Assembly: GCA_009594865.1 (NCBI GenBank)
Contig: VOPT01000033.1
Span: 1 to 64,000, forward strand
Source of the DNA: Nitrospira sp.
GTDB lineage: Bacteria > Nitrospirota > Nitrospiria > Nitrospirales > Nitrospiraceae
Length of the DNA stretch: 64,000 nucleotides
Reading direction: 5' to 3'
Below the pieces are notes generated by a model. It was given only the letters and a program-made list of their open reading frames with translations, ran no database searches and was not told the origin of the DNA. The position numbers were made by a program, and so were the translations under genes. Shown in pieces: positions 36,562 to 44,806 of this stretch; the stretch's first letter is position 1; each line of letters starts with the position of its first letter.

Positions 36562-37092
36562 CTAGATAAACAGATTGACACTGCCCTGCTTGGCTTCCGC
36601 CAGGTAGGTGGTGACACCGGCAAATTGGTCGATGCCGTCGATCAAGGTATCTTTCGTGATCCCCATCAAGCCCATCGTCGTGGTGCAGGCAATAAAGCGG
36701 ACGTCGAGATCCATCGCCATCTGCATCAGCTCCGGCACGCCGGGCATACGATTTTGCTTCATCACGACCTGCATCATCTTCGTACCCAGCCCCCAGAAAT
36801 GAAACCGGGACAAGGGTAACGTGTCGGCTCCGCCTTTATTCAGGAATCCGAACATCCGTCGAAGCCAATCAGAGGCCGAACTGCTCGCCCCTTTTTTGCG
36901 AATCGCGTTGAGTCCCCAGAAGGTAAAAAATACCGTCACCCGCATCCCCATCGCAGCAGCGCCCGTCGCAATAATAAAAGCCGCCATCGCCTTGTCGAGA
37001 TCTCCGCTGAGGAGCACGATCGTGACGCGGTCGGCCTTCGACTCGCGGAGTTCCGCTAGGGCGGCTGTGGGCTCGATTTGTGCGGTCGTCAT
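36562..37092 (-). CDS. DsrE2-type sulfur carrier protein
   Basis: A 176-residue protein of the DsrE2 family, often encoded with TusA. Visible parts are RVTIVLLSGDLDKAMAAFI, FFTFWGLNAIRKKG and the cysteine-bearing VRFIACTTTMGLMGI. The hydrophobic character of the first part suggests membrane association. DsrE2 proteins bind thiosulfate- or sulfane-derived sulfur in sulfur oxidisers and other bacteria. GAGG precedes the ATG. A consensus-like promoter lies at 37143-37172. Confidence 0.9.
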   Translation of the reverse strand: MTTAQIEPTAALAELRESKADRVTIVLLSGDLDKAMAAFIIATGAAAMGMRVTVFFTFWGLNAIRKKGASSSASDWLRRMFGFLNKGGADTLPLSRFHFWGLGTKMMQVVMKQNRMPGVPELMQMAMDLDVRFIACTTTMGLMGITKDTLIDGIDQFAGVTTYLAEAKQGSVNLFI

Positions 37093-37142
37093 GGCTTACC
37101 TCGCCTGTCTGAGCATACACCACTGAATTCGTATCAAAAATG

Positions 37143-37172
37143 ACTATAGTCTCCACATCTTTTTTTTGTCAA
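37143..37172 (-). promoter_or_regulatory. Strong sigma-70 promoter of the DsrE2-tusA operon
   Basis: On the minus strand TTGACA (37167-37172, perfect consensus) and TATAGT (37143-37148) are 18 bases apart, with an A-tract between them. Transcription would start about 37136, 44 bases before the DsrE2 ATG. Confidence 0.7.
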
Positions 37173-37248
37173 GAAATGCGGGACGCTGCCGGTGCTTCCC
37201 CGCGCGCCTGACGCAGCACTGCGGCCTTCTCTCCTGACGATCCATTGC

Positions 37249-37277
37249 TTGACCTGTTGCAGACCCGCCGTTATAGT
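37249..37277 (+). promoter_or_regulatory. Sigma-70-like promoter of the Rieske oxygenase
   Basis: TTGACC (37249-37254) and TATAGT (37272-37277) with a 17-base spacer. It is divergent from the DsrE2 promoter; their -10 boxes are about 125 bases apart. Confidence 0.65.
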
Positions 37278-37317
37278 CCACTCGTCCGCTGAGACTCTTG
37301 CTATATCCCGGTTATCC

Positions 37318-38406
37318 ATGAGCACAGACCTCATCACCGAACTCAAACCGACGAAGAGTGCACCGCTATTCGGCTTCTGGTACCCGGCCGCCACCAGCAG
37401 CTCCTTGGCCGTCGGGCAAATGCAGACGCAGGTGATGTTGGGATTGCCCATTCTCATCTGCCGTGACCGCCAGGGCCAGGTCGCGGCCATGCGGGATATC
37501 TGTCCGCATCGCGGGATGCCGCTGTCGTTCGGCCATTTTGACGGGGAGCGGGTCGAATGCGCGTACCATGGCTGGCAATTCGATACGGGCGGCCGCTGCC
37601 GCCATATCCCCGCGCTGGTCGAAGGTTCCGCGCTTCAACCGGAGAAAATCGGCATTACGTCCTATCCCTGCCGGGATGAAGATGGATACGTGTGGGTCTT
37701 TCTTCACGATCCGCAACAGCTCAATCAACCGGTCCCGGATCTGCCGCGTCTGCCGCTGCCCTCCGCGCCGTATCGCATGGTGCAGATCTCTACCATCCTC
37801 GATTGCACGATCGACGATGGCATCGTCGGCCTGATGGATCCAGCCCATGGCCCGTTCGTCCATCAAAGTTCCTGGTGGCGGACGCAGGCCAGCATGCATG
37901 ACAAGGCCAAGACCTTCGAACCCATCCCCAACGGGTTTCGCATGGTGCCCCATGCACCTTCTAAAAACAGCGGCCCCTACAAGTTGCTCAACAAGCTCTA
38001 CGGTGGCCCGTTGACTACGACCATCGACTTCGTGCTGCCCAACCAACGATTTGAGTTCGTGCAATGCGGATCGATGTTTGTCTCCTCACGCGCGACGGTC
38101 ACGCCGGTCGGTGAGCAACAATGTCGGATCGACTTCACCGCCGCCTGGAACATTCTTCCCTGGCTCCCGTTCGCCAAGCCCCTGTTCCGCTATTTCGCCA
38201 ATATCTTCATGAAGCAGGATAAACAGGCCATGGAGCGGCAGGCGGTCGGCCTGAAGTACAAACCGGCGCTGATGCTGATCGACGACGCCGACACTCCGGC
38301 CAAGTGGTACTACAAGCTGAAAGCCGCCCACCTCACATCCGTGCAAACCGGCCGTCCATTGGACCATCCGCTCAAAGGTCCGGTCACATTGCGATGGAGA
38401 AGTTAG
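37318..38406 (+). CDS. Rieske non-haem iron oxygenase
   Basis: A 362-residue protein. The Rieske centre ligands are C62 and H64 (CPHRG) and C81 and H84 (CAYHGW). The C-terminal catalytic domain has a mononuclear-iron-type GLMDPAHGPFVHQ. The layout resembles pheophorbide a oxygenase/vanillate-demethylase families, which hydroxylate or demethylate aromatic or tetrapyrrole rings. The reductase is not adjacent. The start at 37318 is preferred over the track's longer frame, which has no ribosome site. It has its own promoter. Confidence 0.9.
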   Translation: MSTDLITELKPTKSAPLFGFWYPAATSSSLAVGQMQTQVMLGLPILICRDRQGQVAAMRDICPHRGMPLSFGHFDGERVECAYHGWQFDTGGRCRHIPALVEGSALQPEKIGITSYPCRDEDGYVWVFLHDPQQLNQPVPDLPRLPLPSAPYRMVQISTILDCTIDDGIVGLMDPAHGPFVHQSSWWRTQASMHDKAKTFEPIPNGFRMVPHAPSKNSGPYKLLNKLYGGPLTTTIDFVLPNQRFEFVQCGSMFVSSRATVTPVGEQQCRIDFTAAWNILPWLPFAKPLFRYFANIFMKQDKQAMERQAVGLKYKPALMLIDDADTPAKWYYKLKAAHLTSVQTGRPLDHPLKGPVTLRWRS

Positions 38407-38471
38407 CAGGGTGTCGATACAGCCCCGGCGCCTGAAATAGTCGGTACGTCAGGAACCGCACGCTGAGGCCG

Positions 38472-40496
38472 CTATGTGATCTGGTGACTCGTGCCATGGT
38501 TGGGTTCGTTCAGCAGCGCCATGGCGCGACGAATTTGCTCGCGGGATCCGAGCAACGTCACGACGTCGCCGGCTTGCAGCCGGACGGTTTCGGACGGGTT
38601 GGACTGAGTGACCTGACTACGAGTCCAGGCAATCACCGAGGCGCCGGTCCGCGGACGAATCGATAATTCCGTCAGCGATTTGCCGACCGCGGGCGCATCT
38701 TCATCAACCCGGCAGGTTTCCACTTCGACATCGGTCAACGTTCCCCCGCGCAAATGATGCGCCAGCTCCGGCATTTCGCTGCGACGCAGGAGAGCGTAGC
38801 CCTCCCGCCTGATTTGTTCCGCTTTTCGCGCCACGAACTCCTGCGGAAGACAATAGGTGCGGAGCACGAGGGCAAAAATTTCAATCGACGTCTCGAACTC
38901 CTCTGGCACCACATCATCTGCCCCCAGCTGATGCAACTCTTCCAGCTCCCGCAGGTATCGCGTCCGCACCACGATGTGGAGTTTCGCGTTGAGCCCCTTC
39001 GCGACTTTCACGGTTCGTCGAGCCGTAAAGGGATCGGAGAGTGCGATCACGAGCACCTTCGCGTCCTCGATTTTCATGTGGCGAAGGACATTCGCGTTCG
39101 AGCCGTCGCCATAATAGATCGGCACGCCATGGCGCGACTCCCGGCGCACCGTTTCGCCGTCCAGATCGAGCGCCACGTGAGGGATTTCGGTTTCGCTCAA
39201 CACGCGGGCGAGGTTTCGACCGTTGAGCCCGTATCCCACGATGATCACATGGTCCTTGATCCGGACCTGCGTCCCCTCCAATTGCTCGACATGCGCCACC
39301 GTGCGCGTGGGCATCCAGCCCCGGACCCGTTGCAGGGCCTCGATGCGCCGACCCAGGTGAGGCGACCATTGCATCAAAAACGGCGTCACCACCATCGTCA
39401 GCACGGACACCGCGAGAAACAACTGATAGTGATCCCCCGTGAACAACCCGGCCTCCTGCCCTTGCTGCGCGAGGATAAAACTGAATTCCCCGACCTGCGC
39501 AAGCGCCACCCCGACCAACACCGCCGACCGGGGAGGGGCGCCCGACGCCACCATCGCCCCCGCGCCGGCAAGCAGTTTTCCGGCAATGACGGCGACGAGC
39601 AGCCCCAGCACGATGAACGGATGGTCCAGCACTACCCGCAAATCCATCAGGACCCCGATCGACACGAAAAACAAACTATTAAAACTGTCGCGGAATGGCA
39701 GCACTTCGGCCAGCGCCTGGTGGCTATACTCCGATTCGGACATCACCAAGCCGGCGATGAATGCGCCCAAGGCCAGCGACAATCCACCCAACGACGTCAG
39801 CCAGGCAATACCGAGACAAAGCACGATAATCGAGAGCAGGAAGAGTTCCCGGCTTCGACTCCGCACGATATGCCGCAACAATCGCGGCACGAGGTACCAG
39901 GCCGCGGCGACGATCAAGACCACCACAACCGCCGCCTTGAGCAAGGTGAGCAACACCATTCCCATGGCACTCCCGCTGGGCGTCGCCAGAATCGGCGTGA
40001 TCAGCATCATCGGTACGACGGCCAGGTCCTGGAAAATCAAAATGGCCACGGTGGCCCGACCGTGAAATGAATCACTCTCGCCCTGCTCGGACAGGGCTTT
40101 CAGCACGATAGCCGTACTGCTCAGCGATAAGAGGAAGCCCCAGAAGATGCCCTGCTGGTAGGAGAGCCCTACAGCCAAAGCCCCGAGCAAGGCCAGAATG
40201 AGTACCCCACCGGTTTGCACCGGCGCGGCCACCGCGAGAATGCGGCGAGCCGAGGCAAAATGGGCGGAGGAAAACTCCATGCCGATGGTGAAGAGCAACA
40301 AGACGATGCCGATTTCGGCCAACACCTGGACTTGAGATACATCGGGAATGAGATGCAATCCATGTGGACCGATCAGCGCGCCAGCCACCAGAAATCCGGC
40401 AATCGAGGGCAAGCGGAACTGGTGAAACACGAAGACCACTGCGGTGGACACCGCATAGATCACCAACAGATCGCCGAGAACCGCGTAATCATTCAT
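38472..40496 (-). CDS. KefB-type cation:proton antiporter with TrkA domains
   Basis: A 674-residue protein. About 12 membrane segments (1-385) form a CPA2 antiporter. A TrkA-N/RCK domain follows with HVIIVGYGLNGRNLARVL, a nucleotide-binding GxGxxG fold. A TrkA-C domain (about 585-670, LQAGDVVTLLGSREQIRRAM) completes it. Such proteins exchange potassium or sodium for protons and are gated by NAD(H) or glutathione. No ancillary KefG-like subunit is adjacent. The ribosome site is weak. Confidence 0.92.
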   Translation of the reverse strand: MNDYAVLGDLLVIYAVSTAVVFVFHQFRLPSIAGFLVAGALIGPHGLHLIPDVSQVQVLAEIGIVLLLFTIGMEFSSAHFASARRILAVAAPVQTGGVLILALLGALAVGLSYQQGIFWGFLLSLSSTAIVLKALSEQGESDSFHGRATVAILIFQDLAVVPMMLITPILATPSGSAMGMVLLTLLKAAVVVVLIVAAAWYLVPRLLRHIVRSRSRELFLLSIIVLCLGIAWLTSLGGLSLALGAFIAGLVMSESEYSHQALAEVLPFRDSFNSLFFVSIGVLMDLRVVLDHPFIVLGLLVAVIAGKLLAGAGAMVASGAPPRSAVLVGVALAQVGEFSFILAQQGQEAGLFTGDHYQLFLAVSVLTMVVTPFLMQWSPHLGRRIEALQRVRGWMPTRTVAHVEQLEGTQVRIKDHVIIVGYGLNGRNLARVLSETEIPHVALDLDGETVRRESRHGVPIYYGDGSNANVLRHMKIEDAKVLVIALSDPFTARRTVKVAKGLNAKLHIVVRTRYLRELEELHQLGADDVVPEEFETSIEIFALVLRTYCLPQEFVARKAEQIRREGYALLRRSEMPELAHHLRGGTLTDVEVETCRVDEDAPAVGKSLTELSIRPRTGASVIAWTRSQVTQSNPSETVRLQAGDVVTLLGSREQIRRAMALLNEPNHGTSHQIT

Positions 40497-40663
40497 AGGG
40501 CAACAAATTTGGAGGTCAGTTCACATCGAGGCTGGACGCACGTGTGTGACGCAGCATACCGTAGGGCTGTCATTGGAACAAGGAGTTCTGCTTGTCTGGC
40601 ATCCGCGAGCTCGGCTAGGGTGTATGTGTCTGGCTGCACATTCGGCACAGCAGGGAGGAATCT

Positions 40664-41347
40664 TTGCGCGCGATCATTTTCGACTTCAATGGCGTCATCG
40701 CCGACGATGAGATGACGCACCTGGCATGTTTTCAGGAAGCACTGAATGAGGCAGGACTCACCTTGAGCAAGGAAGAGTACTATGGAACCTACCTCGGCAT
40801 GGATGAACGGACCTGTGCCGCCGCGTTGCTCACAAGACGGGACGGAACTTGCGACCAGGCCACCCATGCCCGCATCATCGAACGGAAAGCGGCGCTCTTC
40901 CACGACCACACCGCCACACACCCGGCTACCTTGTTTCCATGGGTGATCGGCTTTGTTGAGCGGGCAGCCGGACCATACCGGCTGGCCATCGCATCCGGCG
41001 GCAAAAGAGAGCAGATCCGGTCGGCTCTTGCAGGGTATCCCATCGAGCCTGCGTTCGAGGTGATTGTCTCTGCCGATGAATGCGATATCGGCAAGCCCGA
41101 CCCCGCCATTTACGAATATACCCTCCGGCAACTCAATGCCAAGCGGCCCAGGCCGCCCCTCCTACGGGCGAATGAATGCCTGGTGATCGAGGATTCCCGA
41201 GCGGGGATTCAGGCAGGAGTACGAGCAAGGATGCGCGTATTGGCGGTTGCGACCACATACCCGGCATCAGAGCTGACCGCTGCGCACCTGGTCCTCCCAG
41301 CCCTGGACGGAGTCGACCCCGCAGACCTGGCCCGTCGGCTCTTCTAG
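40664..41347 (+). CDS. HAD-family phosphatase-like protein with altered motif I
   Basis: A 227-residue HAD protein, phosphonatase/beta-phosphoglucomutase branch. Motif I is DFNGV: the nucleophile D7 is present but the second Asp, the usual general acid, is N9. Motif II LAIASGGKREQI, motif III GKPDPAIYEY and motif IV VIEDSRAG are intact. Activity may be slow or altered. The start is TTG, with GGGAGG upstream. It is divergent from kefB. Confidence 0.85.
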   Translation: MRAIIFDFNGVIADDEMTHLACFQEALNEAGLTLSKEEYYGTYLGMDERTCAAALLTRRDGTCDQATHARIIERKAALFHDHTATHPATLFPWVIGFVERAAGPYRLAIASGGKREQIRSALAGYPIEPAFEVIVSADECDIGKPDPAIYEYTLRQLNAKRPRPPLLRANECLVIEDSRAGIQAGVRARMRVLAVATTYPASELTAAHLVLPALDGVDPADLARRLF

Positions 41348-41397
41348 CCATTCTCTACTAAAGACTGCACAGGAGGAGGAACACAGAGTCGGCAGGA

Positions 41398-41796
41398 TTA
41401 GAACGGGATGCGGATGCCCATCTGAAATTCGTTCGGCATCATGCTTTTGCCCATAGATTCGCCGAACAGGTTTTGTTGCGGCAAGACCGGCTGCGGGTTC
41501 AAGGCCCGATCACGCTCCGTCACGTAGCCCCCGCCAAACCCGGCGCCGATGTAGGGAATCAACGTCTGCTCGCTGACACGTAACCGTCCGCTCAGCACAG
41601 GCGACTGACGGAACAGGTCTGATCGCAAATCATTCGGGGAAGATATTTCTCTCTGCGACTGACTCTGCAGGGCCAGGACGGAAGCCTCCGTCAAGGGCGA
41701 CTCAGCGAAGGCCGCTTCGCCGCAGGCACCCGCCACTAACCAGGCGACAAAGACTGCGGGCATCGGCCACGTCGTCTTCGAGGTGACGCTAAGCAT
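41398..41796 (-). CDS. Exported protein of unknown function
   Basis: A 132-residue protein with a signal-like start (PAVFVAWLVAGACGEAAFAES). The mature part ends with IPYIGAGFGGGYVTERDRA, and a C-terminal EFQMGIRIPF, terminal Phe as in outer-membrane beta-barrels, though it is short for a barrel. No family was recognised. Confidence 0.6.
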   Translation of the reverse strand: MLSVTSKTTWPMPAVFVAWLVAGACGEAAFAESPLTEASVLALQSQSQREISSPNDLRSDLFRQSPVLSGRLRVSEQTLIPYIGAGFGGGYVTERDRALNPQPVLPQQNLFGESMGKSMMPNEFQMGIRIPF

Positions 41797-42153
41797 ATCT
41801 CATACTGTACCCCACGCGTCAGGCCACAACAAGTAGCCGGAACTGCGTCTGCATGCTCGGCCTCTGAAATTCTCTGATCCTCGAAGCTCGCCCGATCATG
41901 AGCGTCTGCCGCATAGCGCGTCTGTAGCAGGACGCCAACTTGGTGCAGCAGGAGGGACGAAAGATGATCCGGGAAGGCTCGTAACGGTGAACCCTCAAGT
42001 GAGGACGATCGATCCACTCGTCGGCAGTGCGCCCTATCTCGGCTCGCCCCACCCGCATGACGTTTCGAACGGCATACAGGACGTTAGAGCAACTCTATCG
42101 CTCTTTATCGCAATACGAGACCCGATGGGGCTTGGAATTTCTCCACCTGAGTT
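41797..42153. other. Intergenic region without a supported gene
   Basis: About 357 bases between the exported protein start and the end of the frameshifted glycosyltransferase. Short frames here lack ribosome sites. Nothing else was seen. Confidence 0.5.
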
Positions 42154-44371
42154 TTACTGTTTCTGTTCTGGAAATAGGCGAACGAACAACCGTATCGGCG
42201 GCGCAGACCACACCTCGCGCATATTCCCGAGCTTCGACACGTCCGGATCCCCCTGCCGTTCACCACCAATGTCCACCACTGGACAAGGAAATTCACGTGG
42301 AATGTCTTTCTCAATGCGGGCCGATTTGTTCACGACCTCAATATGGCGAAACACCAGATCCGACCCGGCATACCGGGCGATCTCCCAGAGAGGATATTCA
42401 AATGCTCCAACCTGTATTTTTAATCCAATTTCATGGCACGATGTGAGGCGGGCAAGCATCGAAATCAAATTGGTATACGGAATGATCAATCCGCTGCGGT
42501 TAGCAAACATCTGCTCGATCCTGGACCGATCGAAGATGCTCGGTGCGTACTTAGTGGAAATCAGCGGCCTGAGTTGGTTCATGGTAACCCAAGGCAGTGC
42601 CCCGAGCGTGAAGGCCAATACGACCAGCACCGCTACCGTTCGAAAGTACCACTTTGGTCGGAATAGCAACAGGAGGCCACAACCAATCGCAGCCAGATCG
42701 AGGAACCAGATCCCCAATTGCAGCAGCTGCGAGTGGATGATCCCATTAGGAGCAAACAGCCAGGCAATCATCCGCTCATTCATGAAGACACCGCCTGCAA
42801 TCAGACTCATACCGGTGACGGCCGCAGTCTGTTGCCAGCCCACTCGGTTCGTATTCGGAACTTCAAATTGGCGAGGCGCGAGTAACCAGCCGACCAGTAT
42901 GGCCGCCAAAAGGAAGAGTGGGGTATGCAGGCGGCTATTCCACGGTGCCCACTTAAGAAATATGCAAAAGAGAAGACTACTTGCACAGAGGAGCAGCGCG
43001 AAGGCAGGGATTCGCTTCCCCGCTTGCGTCAAAAAGGAGAAACCCACGGCCACGCATGACAGAACGAGCAGGATGCCGTTACCTGCATAATCTTCATGGG
43101 TAACGAACCATGGCTCCGGCACAATGTTGTTTCGCGCATAGAACGTAAGCAATGGCTCATCGAGCCTGATCTCGATCGCGTGATGGATGTTACGAACGAC
43201 CGTTCGGTGAACGCATTGACTTTAGAAGAAGGGGTTCCAAGGTGCAGGGCCGCGTTCCGCACGACATTGGACAGGGTTTCTGGCAAACCGAACGATTCGT
43301 TTTGGTACTGTCGCAGCCATTCAGGGTCGCCAAGTGGATGCTGCCACAGGCCAAAGTTTCTGCTCCAATGTCCGACATTCAATAGGAAGACCACGAGCAC
43401 GAGTGCGCCTACTGACCGAACTCCTGGCCTTAGACCATCTTGCCTCAGACCGGTGATCACGGCATACGCCACGAAGGGAAAGAGAATCGGATAGGCGGTT
43501 CCCTTCGTGGCAATCGCGAGCGCGACGGATAACGGGAAATATATTTCATGTGTCACGCCCGCCGTGCCCCGTCGTTCAAACGCAAAATAGACGGCCGCAA
43601 TCACAAAAAACCCACAGACAACATCATTCTGAGTCGAGCTCGACTGCAGAATAATCATGGGCGTGGAGGCCACCACGAGAGCTGCCAGGCTTTGTGCGAA
43701 AAGGGAACCACCCAGAAGGCGAAGCAGAAGCGAGACGCCCACCATCGATCCCACAAATGCGAACCACTGCACTGAATTGGCGAGACGATCTGAGCCGAAC
43801 CCCAACGTTTGAAATTGCAGAATGGCAAATTCCGCCCAGGGATTGAGATAGAGTTGCCACACCACATTGGTCGGATAATGCGCCACGTTGGCATTTGCAC
43901 GCCAATGCTCCACTCGGCTCATGTGATAGGTCATGGAATCCCAATTGTTCGGAGGAGCGATCAGTCCGATGAATGCGGTTGTGAGCGCAATTATGACCGC
44001 AGGAATGAGTGGGACGGCCCACCAACTACCCTGAGCAGGAAACGCGAAGGTCCTCTTTGCGACAGCAATAAGATGGTCTCCATCTTCAACGAGGTGGCGC
44101 CGGGTGACATACAGCGAGGTCGCAATGACAAGAATCCATGCCAGCGCGAGCATTGAGGGACGGAGGCGGAAAATACAGAGAGCAATTCCGTCATCAGCAG
44201 CGTCGCGGTGGCCCACCACAGCGCCGCCTTAAGAAACCCGACCCGCCAGTCTTCTTTCTCAGAGAAAACCCTCAGGCACCACAGGCATAGAAACGCGAGG
44301 ATCGGCAGCAACATCAAGCACGGATAGATTGATTTCAAGAATTGGTCGATCAAGTGCGTTCGCCTGGGCAC
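42154..44371 (-). pseudogene. Glycosyltransferase-39-like membrane protein broken by two frameshifts
   Basis: Three successive minus-strand frames read as one protein of about 740 residues. Piece 1 (from GTG 44371) has membrane helices and ends near SVFSAS; piece 2 (to about 43200) has NNWDSMTYHMSRVEHWRANA and PTNVVWQLYLNPWAEFAILQ, typical of the ArnT/PMT-like family; piece 3 (IEIRLDEPLLTFYARNN onward) carries more helices. The breaks are near 44175 and 43205, both in the same sense, each consistent with one missing base. Either a decayed gene or sequencing errors in a working one; raw reads would decide. Confidence 0.75.
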
Positions 44372-44806
44372 GATTAGCTGGAGGCACTTTCACCGCACAC
44401 CCTACTTCATAATTCTCCTTTTGAGAAGTGACATTAAATGCAACTATTTAATTCACGAGGCCCCGGGATAGATAGTGACACCGACCATGATAGGCCCGTT
44501 TTCCGAGAGACCCGCTTGCGTGAGAAGGGGTCGATGGAAGTGCACTCACGGGGAGACGTTAAAGCCTAGGTCGGATCAGGCGGTGTGGCGATTTCGGGAG
44601 CAATGCCCTGACGATGCATAGGGTAATGAACGCGAAACCCGCTTACCTAGAATGCTGACAAAGGTCCACCAATGGCGCCCTCCCTTATCTCAAGCCCTCA
44701 ATGACCCCTGCGGCCAAGCCTCGACCATTCTCTCGCTGCGCGGCTTCTTTTCGGCATCCTGTATGGCCGTTCCATCGTCAGAAATCTTTGAAGGCGGCAG
44801 TGGCTA
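44372..44806. other. Low-coding intergenic region
   Basis: About 435 bases between the frameshifted glycosyltransferase and the Tat-exported fusion. Part of it (44400-44460) is AT-richer than the surroundings. No gene, hairpin with T-tract or promoter was seen with confidence; it may be the remnant of a lost gene. Confidence 0.45.

Noticed and set aside
38754..40070. 438-residue plus-strand frame opposite the antiporter
   Set aside because: Antisense shadow with a His/Arg/Gln-rich, repetitive composition; no ribosome site.
41987..43090. 367-residue plus-strand frame opposite the glycosyltransferase pieces
   Set aside because: Cys/Arg/Ser/Pro-rich antisense frame; the minus-strand frames read as a continuous membrane protein.
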